Below, piece by piece: positions 19,054 to 28,024 of a stretch of DNA of 64,000 bases; position 1 is the stretch's first letter, and each line of letters begins with the position of its first letter. This stretch comes from CAXBMB01 sp052078155. Lineage in GTDB: Bacteria; Pseudomonadota; Alphaproteobacteria; Kiloniellales; DSM-21159. Below the pieces are notes generated by a model. The model was not told where the DNA came from. It was given only the letters and a program-made list of their open reading frames with translations, and did no database searches. The position numbers and the translations under genes were made by a program. The stretch is from the NCBI GenBank assembly GCA_052078155.1, contig JBQJBP010000003.1:744001-808000 (forward strand), written 5' to 3'.

Positions 19054-21165
19054 TCAGCCATTCCCCACCTTGGTTGGGCCTGTCTTCTTGCCAGCTTTGC
19101 CTGCTTTACCAACAATACGCCGATAGTGGTTCTTGTACTTGGAGGTCAGCTTGTAGGGAGAGTAAGTCCGTTGCAGCAGGGCCTTGGCCTTTTCAGTTTG
19201 CTGTTGCCCCAGATCTGCATTCTCCCGAAGATTTCTTAGCTGCTGAGCCGCCACTGTCAGGTCCGGGTCTCCCCACTTTGCCCCATTGCGCGCCAGACCA
19301 GGCAAGGCCCCTTCCGGCACAAAAACCTCTGTCACCGGCACCAGACTGGCCGTCTCTGCAGAGCAGAAGTCCTGACTGCCTGAGTAGTCCGACACCACAA
19401 CAGGTTTGCCCAGTTGCAAGGCATCAACCAGTCCATAGCCAAAGCCTTCCGAGCGGTGCAGCGATATGAAAGCGTCGCAGCTGCGCAGCAATCCCCAATA
19501 GCCACTGTCGGGCAAGTGACGATCCAGGATCACCACACGGGGGTCAGACTTGGCCAGATGCACCACCTGTTGCCAGTGCTTGTCCAGATTGCTCCAGTGA
19601 TCCTCCGCCACATTGAGGGTTTTCAGCACCAGCTTGACTTTGGGATCGTCTGGAAAGGCGGCCTGAAAGGCTTCAACCGCCCCCAGGGGATTCTTGCGAA
19701 CCAGAGAGCTGTCAAAGTTGCTGATGTTGAGGAAGACAAAATCATCCTCCTCCAGCCCCAGTTCCTGGCGATTGAACTTGGGCACCGGCGGCGGCAGGAA
19801 CAACCCTTTTCCGACCAGATGCACGGGCTTGTCCGTATAGCGGCTGAAGATCTTCTGCAGGTAACGGGATGGCACCCAGATCTCGTCCACCAGATCCAAA
19901 GCCAGCTTGTTGTCTGCCGGAAGTTCTGACGCCTCCCACAGGAAGAAGCCGATCCGATAGGCCCGTTTCTGCAGATCCAGAGGCAGGTGCATCAGATCCC
20001 GCGGAAAGCGGTTGGCATTGGTGTGGAACAACACGATGGGTCGGTCGGTCTGCGTTCCCTCTTCCACGGCCTGTGCTTCAGGGACAAAGGGGGCTTTGTC
20101 CGCGAAGATCGGCACGGGAGTAATCCCGGCTGCGGTGAAGGCTTCTTTTGAGACCTCTGCGTTTCGACCCAATCCGGAGTTGGACGCCTGACCGACAATG
20201 TACAAGCGGTCTTCACAGGCCTGGGCTTCACTCAGATAGTCGCGGACCTTTGCGGTCAGGTTCCGTCGACAGACATCGTCGTCTCCTAGCAGGCTCAGCA
20301 CCCTGAACTGCGGATACTGGCGCAGGAAGTCGGTGCGCAGCCAGGTCCTCCCGGCGTCACTCATTCCGTCCTCGTGCAGACACTCGATCAGGAGATACTC
20401 CGCCAGGCTCAGGCCGTTGCCGCAATCCTGGCGCCAGTACGACAGCCAGTCATCGGGAATAAAGGACAGGAAACACCCGGTCGCCAGATTGACATAGAGC
20501 TTACAGAAGATGATCGGCAGAAACTCTCTGGGCTGAACAGTCTCCAGCGCCTCCTCCCCAATCTCCCGGGCCACCAGATAATACCAGTACCAGTTCAGAC
20601 TGACCGGCAGGCGACCGGACAGAGGATGCCTTTCCAGCAACGGGGCACAGGTCTCCGCACCGCAGAGTTTGATGAAGCCCGCCGCGCCGGACTTGGTGTC
20701 CGCAAAGAGCTCATAGATCAGCTCGCGATGGGCCTCCCGATCAAACAAAACCTCCGGGGGGGCCTTTTGCTGTTTCCAGAAAAGGAACAGCAGCCGGGTA
20801 GTGAAGGGCTGGGCCAGATTATCCGCCAGGGCCGGTTCCTGAAGATAGCGCCGCAAGCGATCAGACACCGGGAAGGGATTGGCCATGGACCATTCAGCCC
20901 GGATGTCAGAGAGATAGCGGGCGAGAAAATCTGCCCGTTCCGACGGCAGGGCGTCTTTTAGGGAACGACCGGTTTCCGCAGAGGCCCGATAGTCCATAAA
21001 ATCGCAAAGGTCGTCCGGAAAGGCCGGATCGTGCCCGTCCAGCACAGACTCCTCACAGACAAAGGGCAGAGGATTGTGAGCTGACAGCAAAGACCAGAAG
21101 GTGGGACGCAGGTCGATGAGACTCTGTTTGAGTTCCTGCAACAGGGAGTTTGGGTCAGCTGCCAT
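19054..21165 (-). CDS. Large glycosyltransferase with C-terminal GT4-like (GT-B) domain
   Basis: Protein of 703 residues. The first ~300 residues are helical and unrecognised. The second half is a GT-B fold: LYIVGQASNSGLGRNAEVSKEAF, then DEIWVPSRYLQKIF, FLNISNFDSSLVRKNPLGAVEAF and SCDAFISLHRSEGFGYGLVDALQLGKPVVVSDYSG, the nucleotide-sugar site with the EGFG motif of GT4 enzymes. The C-terminal tail is Lys/Gly-rich. No signal peptide or membrane helix is seen, so it is probably cytoplasmic. Next to three sulfotransferase-like genes it may build the glycan they sulfate. The start at 21165 has only a weak ribosome-binding site. Confidence 0.85.
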   Translation of the reverse strand: MAADPNSLLQELKQSLIDLRPTFWSLLSAHNPLPFVCEESVLDGHDPAFPDDLCDFMDYRASAETGRSLKDALPSERADFLARYLSDIRAEWSMANPFPVSDRLRRYLQEPALADNLAQPFTTRLLFLFWKQQKAPPEVLFDREAHRELIYELFADTKSGAAGFIKLCGAETCAPLLERHPLSGRLPVSLNWYWYYLVAREIGEEALETVQPREFLPIIFCKLYVNLATGCFLSFIPDDWLSYWRQDCGNGLSLAEYLLIECLHEDGMSDAGRTWLRTDFLRQYPQFRVLSLLGDDDVCRRNLTAKVRDYLSEAQACEDRLYIVGQASNSGLGRNAEVSKEAFTAAGITPVPIFADKAPFVPEAQAVEEGTQTDRPIVLFHTNANRFPRDLMHLPLDLQKRAYRIGFFLWEASELPADNKLALDLVDEIWVPSRYLQKIFSRYTDKPVHLVGKGLFLPPPVPKFNRQELGLEEDDFVFLNISNFDSSLVRKNPLGAVEAFQAAFPDDPKVKLVLKTLNVAEDHWSNLDKHWQQVVHLAKSDPRVVILDRHLPDSGYWGLLRSCDAFISLHRSEGFGYGLVDALQLGKPVVVSDYSGSQDFCSAETASLVPVTEVFVPEGALPGLARNGAKWGDPDLTVAAQQLRNLRENADLGQQQTEKAKALLQRTYSPYKLTSKYKNHYRRIVGKAGKAGKKTGPTKVGNG

Positions 21166-21264
21166 ACGTCTGCTCTGTACTTACTTTTTTTGCCGCACCT
21201 GGGTGAGCGGTCCTGCAAGAGGCCAAATCGGTTTAAGTGGAATCTCTCTGTGAGAACACTTGAA

Positions 21265-21357
21265 GCGTGAATTTGCCTCTTTTCAACGTGTTAGAGGATG
21301 ATTCAGGTTTTTGTTCCAAGCGCAAGACGCTTCTGACTAACAACGATCACGCTCTAG
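21265..21357 (-). repeat. ~95-bp intergenic repeat, copy A
   Basis: Reads on the minus strand from CTAGAGCGTGATCG to GCAAATTCACGC and aligns along nearly its whole length with 40901-40996 (roughly three quarters identical by eye). The ends are inverted: TAGAGCGTGA at one side and a degenerate TTCACGCTTCA at the other. It lies upstream of the glycosyltransferase gene, away from any reading frame, and fits a MITE-like or palindromic intergenic element. Confidence 0.8.
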
Positions 21358-21439
21358 GTAATATCGCGAAGCCCTCTGTTTGTCTGCAAAGAACATGAAA
21401 CATCGCGACCTGCGCCAGACAAAGCAGCCCTTTAGATCA

Positions 21440-21479
21440 GGAAAAAGAAAAGGCGGTTGCCTTAAAAAGACAACCGCCT
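21440..21479 (-). terminator. Rho-independent terminator of the alkylsulfatase gene
   Basis: A 9-bp perfect stem (AGGCGGTTG 21451-21459 / CAACCGCCT 21471-21479) is followed on the minus strand by TTTTCTTTTTCC. It lies about 60 bases after the alkylsulfatase stop. A second small hairpin (CCGGT/ACCGG) with CTTTTT on the plus strand lies near 21515-21535. Confidence 0.88.
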
Positions 21480-21538
21480 GGAGCTTGTGCGCTTTATCAA
21501 AAAGCGTTCTTAAACCGGTACTTCACCGGCTTTTTCCC

Positions 21539-23608
21539 TTACCCTCCGTTGGAATTGGCCAGCGGCGGCTGTGCAAAGGGATTGCGTTCTTCATTTGACG
21601 ACACGGCTCCGGTTCCGGGCATCAGCTCAAAGCCCAGCTCAAAGCTATCGAGAACGGAGGCCAGCTGCTCCAAGACCGCCACATCGCCGGACGTCTTAAC
21701 CGTACCGTCCTGGATCATGTCCAGCAGTCGGCTGTCCCCGATCATGACCTTTTCCAGATCCGGACGGTTGATGTCGATGGTCAGCGCCGCGTTATCGTCG
21801 GAGTACCCCTCAATGTGCGTCAGGGTCGCGTTGCTCATCTCCACCACCAGCTGTTCTTCCCGGTCCGGGATGTTCAGGTTGATGGTGAAGTTCATGTCAG
21901 CAGCTTTGTCGCTGTTCACCCGGATGCCCAGGAAATCCAGCCACATGGCCGTCGGCATGCCCTTGATGGTGTCGGCCCCTGTGGTTTCGATGGTCGCGCC
22001 CTGAGGAATGCCATTGCGCAGTTCATAGGCTGCCGCCAGGAAGGAGTTGCGTACCGACGGGCTTTCCTTCTGATAGCCAATCTGCTCGAAGGCATCAGCC
22101 AGCAGATCTTTCGCCGCCTGATTCTGAGGCTCCGCATAGACCAGCTTGTTCAAGATCTCCGTGGCCTGCAGATAGTTACCGGCGTCATAAAGTTCCTGGC
22201 CCTTTTTCAGGATGGGAGCGGCACCGCCCATCATTTCAACATACAAAGGCGCAGAATCTTTCGGAGACAAAGGAACCAGCGTGGTGGGATTGGCATCCCA
22301 GTAGCCCAGGTAGCGATTTATCACCGCGCGGCTGTTGTGCTCAACCGAGCCGTGGTAACTGCGGGCCGACCACTGATTCTGCAAACTCTGAGGCACTTCA
22401 TAGACGTTGTGCACCTCATTGATGGTGACACCCTTGTTGGCCAGATTGAGAACGCCGTTGTTGAGGTTTGCGTAGGTATCCCGCTGGGAGCGCATGACTT
22501 CCTGAATGCGCTCATTGCCCCAGCGCGGCCAGGAATGAGAGGCAAACATCACTTCTGCGTCCTGACCAAAGGCGTAGAGGGCTTTGTTGATGTGCTTGGA
22601 CCAGCTCAGCGCATCCCGCACCAATGCGCCACGCAACGTGTAGATGTTATGGATGGTGCCGGTGATGTTCTCCGCCGCCCAGAAGGCCTTCAGGTCCGGG
22701 AAGTAGGTGTTCATCTCCGCCGGTGCTTCGGTTCCTGGCGTATTCTGGAAGATCATCTTCACCCCATCGACGGTGATCTCCTCAAAATCATCGGACACAA
22801 AGCGGGTCGGCTCGATCAGCCCGGTGGTACCAGCCGAGATGTTCTTGCCGATGGATTGATCCACATGGCCTTCAGGTCCGCGCGGCAAGAGCACGCCGTA
22901 TTGGAAGAACAGGCGCCGGTTCATGACATTCCCGGCATAGACATTTTCAGAAACGGCATGCTCCATGAACCCGGAAGGCGCGATGACTTCCACACCGGCA
23001 GCCACATCTTCATCGGAGATCACGCCACGCACACCGCCATAGTGGTCCGCGTGAGAGTGGGAATAGACAACGGCTTTCACCGGTCGTTCCCCCACGGTGT
23101 CGTTCAGCAGCTTCAGAGCCGCCGCTGCCGTTTCTTTGGAGGCCAGAGGGTCGAAGATGATCCAGCCCGTGTCCCCTTTGATGAATGAGATGTTGGACAG
23201 GTCAAAGCCGCGCACCTGATAGATCTGGCCTGGCAGGATTTCATAAAGGCCATAGTTCATGTTCAAAATGGCCTGACGCTGCAGCGACGGATGGATGCTG
23301 TCGTAGTCTTCGCCATTCAGCAGAAAGTCGTAGCTGGCCATGTCCCATGCGACAGTGCCGTCTTCTTTTTTGATCTGTCGGTAATCAGGAACCGCCAGCA
23401 ATCCCCTCTGGCTTTCCTCAAAATCGCGCTTGTCTTCAAAAGGCAGGCTGTCACGCAGCTGCTGTTGAATCTCCACAGTAAACTGGGAGGGCTGCTTGCC
23501 CTTGGGGTCGAAATGCTCCTGCGCCTGTGCACTGACGGCTGCCACAGCCAGCAGAGACGCCAGAACCAAAGACGTGCTGTTCAACGCCAACTTTTTTACC
23601 GGTAACAT
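21539..23608 (-). CDS. Secreted type III alkylsulfatase (metallo-beta-lactamase fold, SdsA1-like)
   Basis: Protein of 689 residues. A signal peptide (KKLALNSTSLVLASLLAVAAV, cleavage after AQA near residue 29) exports it. The zinc-binding motif HSHADHYGG is at residues 184-191, followed by the dimerisation region and a C-terminal SCP2-like domain (AMWLDFLGIRVN onwards), the three-domain order of SdsA1. The family hydrolyses primary alkyl sulfates such as dodecyl sulfate. A GGAGG precedes the ATG. It has its own terminator and is divergent from the TPR regulator gene, which may sense the same substrate. Confidence 0.92.
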   Translation of the reverse strand: MLPVKKLALNSTSLVLASLLAVAAVSAQAQEHFDPKGKQPSQFTVEIQQQLRDSLPFEDKRDFEESQRGLLAVPDYRQIKKEDGTVAWDMASYDFLLNGEDYDSIHPSLQRQAILNMNYGLYEILPGQIYQVRGFDLSNISFIKGDTGWIIFDPLASKETAAAALKLLNDTVGERPVKAVVYSHSHADHYGGVRGVISDEDVAAGVEVIAPSGFMEHAVSENVYAGNVMNRRLFFQYGVLLPRGPEGHVDQSIGKNISAGTTGLIEPTRFVSDDFEEITVDGVKMIFQNTPGTEAPAEMNTYFPDLKAFWAAENITGTIHNIYTLRGALVRDALSWSKHINKALYAFGQDAEVMFASHSWPRWGNERIQEVMRSQRDTYANLNNGVLNLANKGVTINEVHNVYEVPQSLQNQWSARSYHGSVEHNSRAVINRYLGYWDANPTTLVPLSPKDSAPLYVEMMGGAAPILKKGQELYDAGNYLQATEILNKLVYAEPQNQAAKDLLADAFEQIGYQKESPSVRNSFLAAAYELRNGIPQGATIETTGADTIKGMPTAMWLDFLGIRVNSDKAADMNFTINLNIPDREEQLVVEMSNATLTHIEGYSDDNAALTIDINRPDLEKVMIGDSRLLDMIQDGTVKTSGDVAVLEQLASVLDSFELGFELMPGTGAVSSNEERNPFAQPPLANSNGG

Positions 23609-24190
23609 GAGACTGCCTCCTTCTGGGGCTATCTGTAATCAGAGTAATCAATGGAGGGGTGGTTGGGTATCTGTTGCGGGCCAGTCACCACCCCCGGAGT
23701 CTGATCAGCTGGATTGGACCGTCGTGATGTTTCCAACCCAGTCAGCCAGCCTCAAAATGCTGAAGGGAGAGGTTCATTTTCAGCAGCATCACAATTCGAT
23801 CCCGCTCAAAGCATACGTCTCCCCAGTCTTCACCACGTAATGAATGAAGACCGTCAGCGGTCGCTCCCCTTTTGATCTGTCCGCTCCCACGATCCTGGAT
23901 CAGATCCCTGATCGCGTTTCTACTCCACGCACACGCACGCGACTGTTTCAGATCTGGCTTCAGACCTTTCAAATTTAGCTGGGTCCCCCGGCCCGGCAGG
24001 ATCAGTCCGCCCGACCCATTTGACCGTGGAACAGCTTTGTCATTGAAAGGTTAGCGCTCTAGCTACAGTGTTACGCTGGAGAGGGAAGTACGAACATGTT
24101 GTTACCCGCCCCGAGTGATGCATGTTACAGGAAAACAGTGTGGTGGTGTGAGCAGGACAGCACCCCGTCAGTAACGATTTGGAGATGCAG
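23609..24190. other. Divergent intergenic region, alkylsulfatase and TPR regulator
   Basis: About 580 bases between divergent genes, presumably with both promoters. I see no gene with a plausible start, and no clear operator. AT-rich stretches lie near 23800-23830 and 24030-24060. Confidence 0.4.
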
Positions 24191-26041
24191 GTGAGCACGC
24201 AGCAAAGTACTGGTTTCGGGGACAATCTACCTGTTGCTGCACAAGAAATTCGACGCCAGCTGGCACGCATTGTTCAAAGTGAAGACTTCCACGCCACAGA
24301 CCAGCGCCGCGCCTTTCTCCGTTACATCATTGAGGAAACCCTCGCCGGAAACAGCAAACAGCTGAAGGGGACGGTCATTGCCCAGTCGGTTTTTGGCCGG
24401 GACGAGACCTTTGACCCCCAAACGGATCCGGTGGTGCGCCTGGAAGCCCGACGGCTGCGGCGGGACCTGGACAGTTTCTATGCCGGAGAGGGCCGCAGGG
24501 ACAGTCTGCGCATCTCCATTCCAAAAGGCGGTTACCAGCCTCGGTTTGAACTGCTGAAAGAGGAGGACCCGTTACGGACCGCTCCCCTCCCAGCCTCCTC
24601 CCCCCTGACCGGCGAAAGCCCGATAGCGGAAGCGTCCCTCCAGGAAGCGGTCCCTCCTGCACCAGCCCATAGACCCGCAACCACCCCATCCGGGGGAGGT
24701 AAGGGGATGTGGAAACTCACTGCAGGGGCGGGCGTCCTGGCTCTGGCGGTGCTTCTGTCCTTTTTGCTTTGGACAGGACTGCTGAAAGACTCGCCCCTGC
24801 CGGGATTTCAAGCCGCAGAAGCCGCTTTGCCAAAGGGACCGGTGGTGGCGGTGCTGCCGTTCCTGCAACTGGGGGACAAGCCCGAGCGGCGCTACTTTTC
24901 CCAGGGCATCACCCAGCAGCTGACCACGGAGCTGGCCCGCTTTCGCGACCTCTGGATTCTGCCCCTCGGGTCGGTCCGGAAGCTACAGAGCAAGGAGGCA
25001 GACCCGCAGGCTCTGGCAGAGGAACTGGGAGCGGACTACGCGCTGGAAGGCAGCGTGCAGGAGCTGGGGGACAAAGTTCACATCACCGCCCGACTGATCG
25101 ATCTGAAGCAACAGCGCTACAGCTGGGTGCGCAGCTATGACTCCGACACCACACCGGCGGGGATCTATGCCACCCAGGACAGGATAACCCAGGACGTGGT
25201 GGGCAACCTGGCAGGCAAGTACGGGCTTCTGACCCAGGACGCCATGGAACAGGCCGGCCGGGAAGCGCCGGAGAACCGGGACGCCTATGACTGTGTCCTG
25301 CGCTACTACAGTTACCAGATTGCGATCGGCCTGGCGCAACATGCTGAGGTGAAGGCCTGCATTACCCAGGCGGTCCAGCTGGACCCTGGTTACGCCGAAG
25401 CCTGGGCCGTGCTGTCCAACCTCTATCTCCAGGAAATCCGATTTGGCCTGTCCCCGGACCGCGAAGTTTCTCTCACTCAGGCCCGGCAGGCCGTGCAGCG
25501 GTCTTTGGAACTGGACCCGCAGGCCTCAGCCTCTCACCTCATGCTGGCAAACCTGCTGTTCGTGACCGGCGACATGCCCGGCTTCAAGGCGGCGGGGGAA
25601 AAGGCCCTGAATCTCAATCCCAACTCCAGTCCTGCTTTGGCCCATTTTGGCATGCGCCTGGCTTTCAGTGGCGAGTGGGAAAGCGGGCTGGCCCTGGTGG
25701 ACAAGGCCACCAAACTCAACCCGGTTCATCCACACTGGTACTTCTTTCCCGAGGTCTTTTACCGTTACCGGCAAAAGGAGTACGCCCGGGCACTGGAGGT
25801 TCTGGACAAGATCTCGATGCCGGATTTCTTCTGGGTCCAGCTCTGGCGCACCGCCATCAACGCCCAGTTGGGGCGCAAGGAAGAAGCAGCAGCAGCCGCC
25901 CAGGCCCTGCTGCAGGCCAAACCGGACTTCAACTCTAAAGTCGACGACATTCTTTCCGTCTGGAGGCTGGAACCCCGACTGCGCCAGGACATCCTCGACG
26001 GCCTCAACAAAGCCGGACTTGCCTTGCCGGAAAACAGCTGA
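24191..26041 (+). CDS. Membrane-anchored regulator: DNA-binding-like N-terminus, TolB/FlgO-like domain, TPR repeats
   Basis: Protein of 616 residues. Residues ~15-120 (QRRAFLRYIIEETLAG, SVFGRDETFDPQTDPVVRLEARRLRRDL, ISIPKGGYQPRF) match the winged-helix-like N-terminal region of adenylate-cyclase-like TPR proteins. A single membrane helix lies at ~174-197. Then comes a TolB/FlgO-like domain (VVAVLPFLQLGD, GITQQLTTELARF, ADYALEGSVQEL) and TPR-like helices from ~370 to the end. I start it at GTG 24191, which has GGAG seven bases upstream; ATG 24185 and TTG 24179 are alternatives. It is divergent from the alkylsulfatase gene, so a sensory role there is plausible. Confidence 0.82.
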   Translation: MSTQQSTGFGDNLPVAAQEIRRQLARIVQSEDFHATDQRRAFLRYIIEETLAGNSKQLKGTVIAQSVFGRDETFDPQTDPVVRLEARRLRRDLDSFYAGEGRRDSLRISIPKGGYQPRFELLKEEDPLRTAPLPASSPLTGESPIAEASLQEAVPPAPAHRPATTPSGGGKGMWKLTAGAGVLALAVLLSFLLWTGLLKDSPLPGFQAAEAALPKGPVVAVLPFLQLGDKPERRYFSQGITQQLTTELARFRDLWILPLGSVRKLQSKEADPQALAEELGADYALEGSVQELGDKVHITARLIDLKQQRYSWVRSYDSDTTPAGIYATQDRITQDVVGNLAGKYGLLTQDAMEQAGREAPENRDAYDCVLRYYSYQIAIGLAQHAEVKACITQAVQLDPGYAEAWAVLSNLYLQEIRFGLSPDREVSLTQARQAVQRSLELDPQASASHLMLANLLFVTGDMPGFKAAGEKALNLNPNSSPALAHFGMRLAFSGEWESGLALVDKATKLNPVHPHWYFFPEVFYRYRQKEYARALEVLDKISMPDFFWVQLWRTAINAQLGRKEEAAAAAQALLQAKPDFNSKVDDILSVWRLEPRLRQDILDGLNKAGLALPENS

Positions 26042-26200
26042 CGTCCGGACTCATCCAGCCTGCCCCGACCTGTCGCGATCCCTGAACGCCCGCGGGGACT
26101 GCCGGACATAGAAAAAGCGGCGTGATCTGTTTCTGATGATGCCCTGAAGGAAGATCCGTTCTTCCCCTCTCCCAAGAAGGACAGGGCATTCAAAATAGGA

Positions 26201-26241
26201 AAGGGCCCGTGACAGGAGAAAGCAATGTCACGGGCCCTTTT
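26201..26241. terminator. Bidirectional terminator between convergent genes
   Basis: A perfect 15-bp inverted repeat (AAAGGGCCCGTGACA 26201-26215 / TGTCACGGGCCCTTT 26227-26241) with an 11-base loop and T-runs on both strands. It lies between the convergent TPR regulator and arylsulfatase genes. Confidence 0.92.
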
Positions 26242-26263
26242 GCTGCTCTGTTAGGCTGTTGTC

Positions 26264-27859
26264 CTACTGAGCCATACCGGATTCCATGGTCACGTGGGCT
26301 TCCACTTCAGTCTGATTGGCCAGCACCTGGCCACGGGGCGGAAAGGCCTCAAGACTTTTCAGATGTTCCTGAACAACCACCTTGGCCGGTCCATAGGCCC
26401 ACATCTTCTTGCCCAGCCACCCAAGGTACATTTCCGATTCTTCTGCGGCCTTTTCATAGGGATCGCGACGCAGGTTGATCAATAGAGGCGCGTTCAGGTG
26501 CTCTTTGCCCCCGGCCCAACCGCCGTTCTGCAGCACAAAGTGGACTTTCCAGTCCCCGTACCGCACGGCCTGCAGATCGGTCCCGGCATAGTAGATGATC
26601 TCTTTGCGCGCACTGTCTGACCGGCCTTTCAGAAAGCTCATCTGGTTGTAGCCATCCAGATGCACACGGTACCCGTCATATCCTTTCAGCAACTGCTCCT
26701 TCAGGTCAGCGGGGCCGCCGGCGGCTTCAATGAAGGTCGGCAACCAGTCCATGGCATCAAAAATGCCATTGTTGACCACCCCTTCCGGCACCTGGCCGGG
26801 CCAGCGGATGATGGCCGGCACCCGGAACCCGCCTTCCCAGGTGGTCCCCTTTTCCCCATGGAAAGGAGTGGTGCCGCCGTCCGGCCAGGTCATGGTTTCG
26901 GGACCATTGTCGGAGGTAAAGACGACGATGGTGTTGTCGGCCACGCCCAATTCGTCCAGCCGGGACAGCACCCTGCCCACATTGTCATCCAGCTCTTTTA
27001 TCACCACGTCCTGCAGGCCGCGGCCATTGCCCAGAAGGGCTTCGTATTTGTCACTGAGATGGGTCCAGACATGAGCACGCGACGGTGCCATCCAGACAAA
27101 AAACGGTTCCTGTGCGTCAACCGACTCTTCGATGAACTTCAAGGTATGGGCGGTGACTTCATCTTCGACTGTCTTTTGCCGTTCCGGCAGCAGTTGACCG
27201 TCATCTTCGATGCGTTGCCTGCCCACCTTGCCCCAGCGCGGGTCGATGGTCGGGTCTTCCTCTTCAGTCGCCCAGGAATGCACCACATTACGGGGCTCGA
27301 ACCGCTTGAATTCCTCTCCATCCGGCCAGTCCGGGTCAGCGGTGTATTCCATGGCGTTCAGGTGGTAGAGCCAGCCCCAGTACTCATCAAACCCCAGATT
27401 GGTCGGCAGGAACTCGTTCCGGTCCCCCAGATGGTTCTTGCCGAACTGACCTGTGCGATACCCCATGTCCTGCAGCAGACCGGCCATGGTGGGATCCTCC
27501 TGGGACAGCCCGATGGGATCGCCCGGAAACCCCACGGAATGCAGGCCTGTCCGGATGGGCAGCTGGCCGGTCAAAAAGGCTGAACGACCCGAGGTGCAGA
27601 CGGGCTGGGCATAATAATCCGTCAGACGCATGCCTTCCCGGGCCAGCTGATCCAGGTTGGGGGTTTCAATGCTCTTGATGCCCTGATGATAGCTGCCCAG
27701 ACTGGCCCAGCCCACGTCATCGGCCATAATGACCAGAATGTTGGGACGCTGGCTTTCCGCCTGGCTCACTGACACCAAAGACATGGGCGTGAAAGACATG
27801 GGCGCGGCGGCGATGGTCAGCGTGGCGACAATGGCACGCAGAGTAGGTTTGCAAGTCAC
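26264..27859 (-). CDS. Secreted arylsulfatase (FGly-type, sulfatase family S1)
   Basis: Protein of 531 residues with an N-terminal export signal (to about residue 34, VSQA). NILVIMADDVG at 40-50 supplies metal-binding Asp47/Asp48. The sulfatase signature VCTSGRSAFLTG contains Cys88, to be oxidised to formylglycine by a generating enzyme not seen in this window. Further motifs are GKNHLGD, TSDNGPET and GEKGTTWEGGFRVPAIIRWPG. It hydrolyses sulfate esters in the periplasm or outside. It is divergent from a LysR-type gene and ends at a bidirectional terminator. With the alkylsulfatase it forms a sulfate-ester scavenging pair. Confidence 0.93.
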   Translation of the reverse strand: MTCKPTLRAIVATLTIAAAPMSFTPMSLVSVSQAESQRPNILVIMADDVGWASLGSYHQGIKSIETPNLDQLAREGMRLTDYYAQPVCTSGRSAFLTGQLPIRTGLHSVGFPGDPIGLSQEDPTMAGLLQDMGYRTGQFGKNHLGDRNEFLPTNLGFDEYWGWLYHLNAMEYTADPDWPDGEEFKRFEPRNVVHSWATEEEDPTIDPRWGKVGRQRIEDDGQLLPERQKTVEDEVTAHTLKFIEESVDAQEPFFVWMAPSRAHVWTHLSDKYEALLGNGRGLQDVVIKELDDNVGRVLSRLDELGVADNTIVVFTSDNGPETMTWPDGGTTPFHGEKGTTWEGGFRVPAIIRWPGQVPEGVVNNGIFDAMDWLPTFIEAAGGPADLKEQLLKGYDGYRVHLDGYNQMSFLKGRSDSARKEIIYYAGTDLQAVRYGDWKVHFVLQNGGWAGGKEHLNAPLLINLRRDPYEKAAEESEMYLGWLGKKMWAYGPAKVVVQEHLKSLEAFPPRGQVLANQTEVEAHVTMESGMAQ

Positions 27860-28024
27860 GATCTGAGTTCCCCTTCAGACAGATCAGGTGCAAAAGACGC
27901 ACCAGATAATTGAAATCCACCTCCCCCTCTGCCACCCAACCTTGGCAGCGGCAAGAATTCACGTTACGACTTCCAGGAAATGGAACTTATTCTCAAAAAA
28001 TTGAAATTATTGGCATACACCTAA

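Noticed and set aside
19054..21165. Glycosyltransferase considered as a sulfotransferase-glycosyltransferase fusion
   Set aside because: The N-terminal half has no phosphosulfate-loop motif; it remains unrecognised.
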